Shown here piece after piece: positions 22,941 through 24,569 of a stretch of 24,569 nt of DNA. Each line of letters opens with the position of its first letter. Position 1 is the stretch's first letter. The notes under the pieces are model-generated. The model did not search any database, was not told the DNA's origin, and was given only the letters and a program-made list of their open reading frames with translations. A program made the position numbers and the translations under genes. The stretch covers positions 1 through 24,569 of IMG/VR virus record IMGVR_UViG_3300026097_000787; one strand, written 5' to 3'. The stretch comes from a virus.

Positions 22941-23483
22941 TTGATTAGATTTATACACATTAAAAAGAATGGTGGCACCAGTGTTTATAAGTTTCTAAGA
23001 AAACACGGTGTATCGTTTGCTCTTGGAGATACCAAAGATATATTTAAAATTTACAATCAACACATTCCAGCTTCAAGATATAAAGATGAGGACAGTTGGA
23101 AGTTCTGTGTTTCAAGAAATCCGTATAGCAGGGTAGTTAGTTTTTATAATTGGATGAAACAACTTCCTAAATATAAAAATATTACATTTGAGAAATTTGT
23201 TAAAGATTTTTACAATATTGGAAGAGCTAGTGGTGTTTGGAATTTACAAACAGATTATATGCTGGACAACTCTAACATTAACTTAATAGATAAAATTTTT
23301 AAATTTGAAACAATGTCTGAGGATATTCCAAAACATTTTAACATCGATGCTAAATTTCCGCACCTTAATCCTAGCACACCTGATGATTACAGAAAATATT
23401 ATAATGACGAATTACAAGAAATAGTATATAATAAATTAAAATATGATTTTGAATATTTGGAATATAATAAATGCCTGATATAG
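22941..23483 (+). CDS. Sulfotransferase family 2-like protein (copy 2)
   Basis: 180 residues, beginning at a TTG (22941) because no ATG is close and AGAAGGAAAAC supplies a ribosome-binding site. HIKKNGGTS (6-14) corresponds to HIPKTGGSS of copy 1 (PAPS 5'-loop, with P-to-K and T-to-N changes), and RNPYSRVVSFY (59-69) to the 3'-phosphate motif. The MIRFIHI start, WNLQTDYML and KIFKFETM segments align with copy 1. The altered phosphate loop could change donor affinity. It overlaps the DnaE-like ORF by 13 nt. Sulfation of a glycan is the inferred role, with PAPS possibly from the APS-kinase-like gene 1.5 kb upstream. Confidence 0.75.
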   Translation: MIRFIHIKKNGGTSVYKFLRKHGVSFALGDTKDIFKIYNQHIPASRYKDEDSWKFCVSRNPYSRVVSFYNWMKQLPKYKNITFEKFVKDFYNIGRASGVWNLQTDYMLDNSNINLIDKIFKFETMSEDIPKHFNIDAKFPHLNPSTPDDYRKYYNDELQEIVYNKLKYDFEYLEYNKCLI

Positions 23484-24034
23484 ATATAGACTTTGTCGAC
23501 AGAGAACAAGCACTAGAACTGTTTAAACATACTAGAGCTAGTCGTCGTGAAGAGGATCGACTTGTGAAACACAACACAGGTGTGTACCTTCACGAAGTCC
23601 CAGTTGATGCTGTATCTAATCTATGTGCTGTGCCATATGATCAAGCAGACGAATATGGCTACTTTAAACTTGACTTCTTGAATGTAAGTATGTATAACGG
23701 TGTTCGCAGTGAAGAGCATCTTGTAGAACTTATGAACAAGGAGCCTCTATGGGATTTGTTAGAGCAGGAAGATTTTGTCAACCTATTGTTCCACATCAAC
23801 GGACACGTCAGCATTTGCCAACAGATGAAACCAAAAAGCATAGAACATCTAGCGGCAGTACTAGCAGTAATTCGCCCAGCAAAGAGACACCTCATAGGAA
23901 GGACTTGGGAAGAAGTTCTCGAAGAAGTTTGGACTAAACCCGAACAAGGTTATTATTTTAAGAAGTCGCATGCTACGGCTTATGCGGTTGCTATTGTTGT
24001 ACAGATGAATTTAATTTGTGAACAGATTAGCTAG
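23471..24034 (+). CDS. Miniature DnaE-like (DNA polymerase III alpha) protein
   Basis: 187 residues. It starts exactly at MPDIDIDFVDR, the C-family polymerase palm motif (PDFDVDF in E. coli DnaE, which holds two metal-binding aspartates; here D3, D5, D7). GVYLHEVPVDAV...EYGYFKLDFLNV (37-72) matches the HAAGV ... LVKFDFLGL segment, with D68 as the third catalytic aspartate. ICQQMKPKSIEHLAAVLAVIRPAK parallels the FED(x)ALVALFRPGP region, and FKKSHATAYAVAIVVQM (163-179) the FNKSHSAAYAL segment. DnaE is about 1,160 aa; PHP, thumb, most of the fingers, beta-binding and OB parts are missing. It could be a minimal polymerase-like enzyme, an inhibitor or decoy of host Pol III, or a regulator. Confidence 0.8.
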   Translation: MPDIDIDFVDREQALELFKHTRASRREEDRLVKHNTGVYLHEVPVDAVSNLCAVPYDQADEYGYFKLDFLNVSMYNGVRSEEHLVELMNKEPLWDLLEQEDFVNLLFHINGHVSICQQMKPKSIEHLAAVLAVIRPAKRHLIGRTWEEVLEEVWTKPEQGYYFKKSHATAYAVAIVVQMNLICEQIS

Positions 24035-24398
24035 GCTTCCTAACCAGCGTAATTGATTTTCTCTTTACTCTTTTTACTATAATGTCATTAAGACTTGTAC
24101 ATGGACCTAACAGTAGCTTTACATCTTTGGTGTTAAAGTTTCTTATTGCATATCTAAATTCACTTATGTCGGCACTTAGAAAAATGTTTATTGGTATCTG
24201 TCTGTTTGACTCCCACCACCAAATTTCACCTAGCTCAAGAAACTTAGATTTCTCATCTTCAGTTTTAAGTGTTTCATAAACATACATGCTGGTTATGCTA
24301 GCATCTTGGTTGATTATAATGCCAACATATTCTTTGTCTACATGGTTAATAACGCTGATAAATGGAAAGTTTTCTTGTAGATTTTCTGTTATTTTCAT
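24027..24398 (-). CDS. Conserved T4-like marine phage protein of unknown function
   Basis: 123 residues. It opens MKITENLQENFPFISVINHVDKEYVGIIINQD, has ITSMYVYETLKTEDEKSKFLELGEIWWWESNRQIPINIFL, then FRYAIRNFNTKDVKLLLGPCTSLND and a basic tail KRVKRKSITLVRKPS. I recall this WWWESNRQIPINIFL segment in proteins of marine T4-like phages; none has a known function to my knowledge. No signal peptide, membrane span or metal cluster is visible. It converges with the DnaE-like gene (8-nt overlap at the stops) and is divergent from the partial plus-strand gene at the window edge. Confidence 0.65.
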   Translation of the reverse strand: MKITENLQENFPFISVINHVDKEYVGIIINQDASITSMYVYETLKTEDEKSKFLELGEIWWWESNRQIPINIFLSADISEFRYAIRNFNTKDVKLLLGPCTSLNDIIVKRVKRKSITLVRKPS

Positions 24399-24399
24399 G

Positions 24400-24407
24400 G
24401 ATAAATA
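24400..24407 (+). promoter_or_regulatory. T4-late-promoter-like GATAAATA
   Basis: GATAAATA is one base from the T4 late consensus and lies 20 nt before the ATG at 24428, with AAAAGG (24411-24416) as a ribosome-binding site between. The geometry suits a late gene and the position is a divergent strand switch. Confidence 0.5.
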
Positions 24408-24427
24408 TGTAAAAGGTCCTAAATTGT

Positions 24428-24569
24428 ATGCAACAAAGTTACGTGTATTTATATCGAAATCAAATTGATGTGTTTACAAATTCTACAACATCATGGACCC
24501 CTGAAAGGTATCGCAGAGTGTATAATAGAAATTTAAAAGTTTATCGTGGCGTTGACAACACCGTTGATT
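24428..24569 (+). CDS. Probable late (structural-like) protein, 3' end outside window
   Basis: The first 47 codons are in the window and the frame is still open at the edge. The sequence MQQSYVYLYRNQIDVFTN...SWTPERYRRVYNRN and LKVYRGVDNTVD has the rhythm of a beta-rich N-terminal domain seen in some phage tail or neck proteins that begin with a strand-rich 'Y-R-G-V-D-N' segment. That comparison is from memory and short. A late-promoter-like motif and a good ribosome-binding site precede it, in line with a virion gene. No stronger name is justified from this fragment. Confidence 0.5.
   Translation, partial: MQQSYVYLYRNQIDVFTNSTTSWTPERYRRVYNRNLKVYRGVDNTVD

Noticed and set aside
23371-23577. 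Minus-strand ORF across the sulfotransferase/DnaE-like junction.
   Set aside because: It is antisense to two ORFs with clear motifs and has a low-complexity composition.
22941-24034. A frameshifted full-length DnaE with the sulfotransferase ORF as its 5' part.
   Set aside because: The upstream ORF carries sulfotransferase motifs and no DnaE motif in any frame; the mini-DnaE starts cleanly at the palm motif.
1-24569. Host chromosomal polysaccharide locus instead of phage DNA.
   Set aside because: The uvsY-like and uvsW genes, small phage-type proteins, and late-promoter-like motifs make a phage genome more likely.

Overview
This looks like part of the genome of a T4-like marine myovirus (cyanophage or pelagiphage type). 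The sequence is AT-rich and almost fully coding, with short ORFs joined by 1-25 nt overlaps. It carries the T4-type recombination genes uvsY (cut by the left edge) and uvsW, a phage S-adenosylmethionine synthetase, several small proteins of the kind conserved in marine T4-like phages, and motifs resembling the T4 late promoter TATAAATA at strand switches. No tRNA, rRNA, CRISPR array or transposase was recognised, and no gene-free stretch exceeds about 100 bases. The host cannot be settled from the window.

Layout. (1) 3-377: 3' part of a uvsY-like recombination mediator. (2) 372-8109: cargo island with a PAPS-type sulfotransferase (-), a nucleotidyltransferase-cupin fusion, a GT8-like glycosyltransferase, four tandem genes of one GT-B-like family (a fifth at 7261), and a minus-strand pair (GT-A-like enzyme plus a small unknown). 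(3) 8148-11276: phage core block: a conserved unknown, UvsW helicase, a conserved unknown, behind a sigma70-like promoter. (4) 11285-17567: second cargo island: cupin, acetyltransferase, Gfo/Idh/MocA dehydrogenase and DegT aminotransferase (a WbpD/B/E-like set for a 3-acetamido sugar), two GT-A-like enzymes, then a minus-strand operon with a sixth GT-B-like copy and two FkbM methyltransferases. (5) 17608-21484: a class I methyltransferase, a small conserved protein, a 2OG-Fe(II) dioxygenase, MetK, and three small phage proteins, one with a zinc finger. (6) 21481-24034: APS-kinase-like P-loop protein, DUF2061 membrane protein, an HxGH nucleotidyltransferase, a VOC protein, a second sulfotransferase and a 187-residue miniature DnaE-like protein with the replicative polymerase's metal-binding aspartates. 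(7) 24027-24569: a conserved minus-strand protein and the start of a probable late gene.

How the genes may work together (inference). The window combines transferases with enzymes that make their donors: MetK with three SAM methyltransferases, an APS-kinase-like protein with two sulfotransferases, and a 3-amino/acetamido sugar set with nine glycosyltransferase-like genes. The simplest reading is a phage-encoded route for building and decorating a glycan, either the host surface polysaccharide (to change adsorption or exclude other phages) or a virion or DNA glycan. The most unusual single gene is the miniature DnaE-like ORF at 23471-24034.
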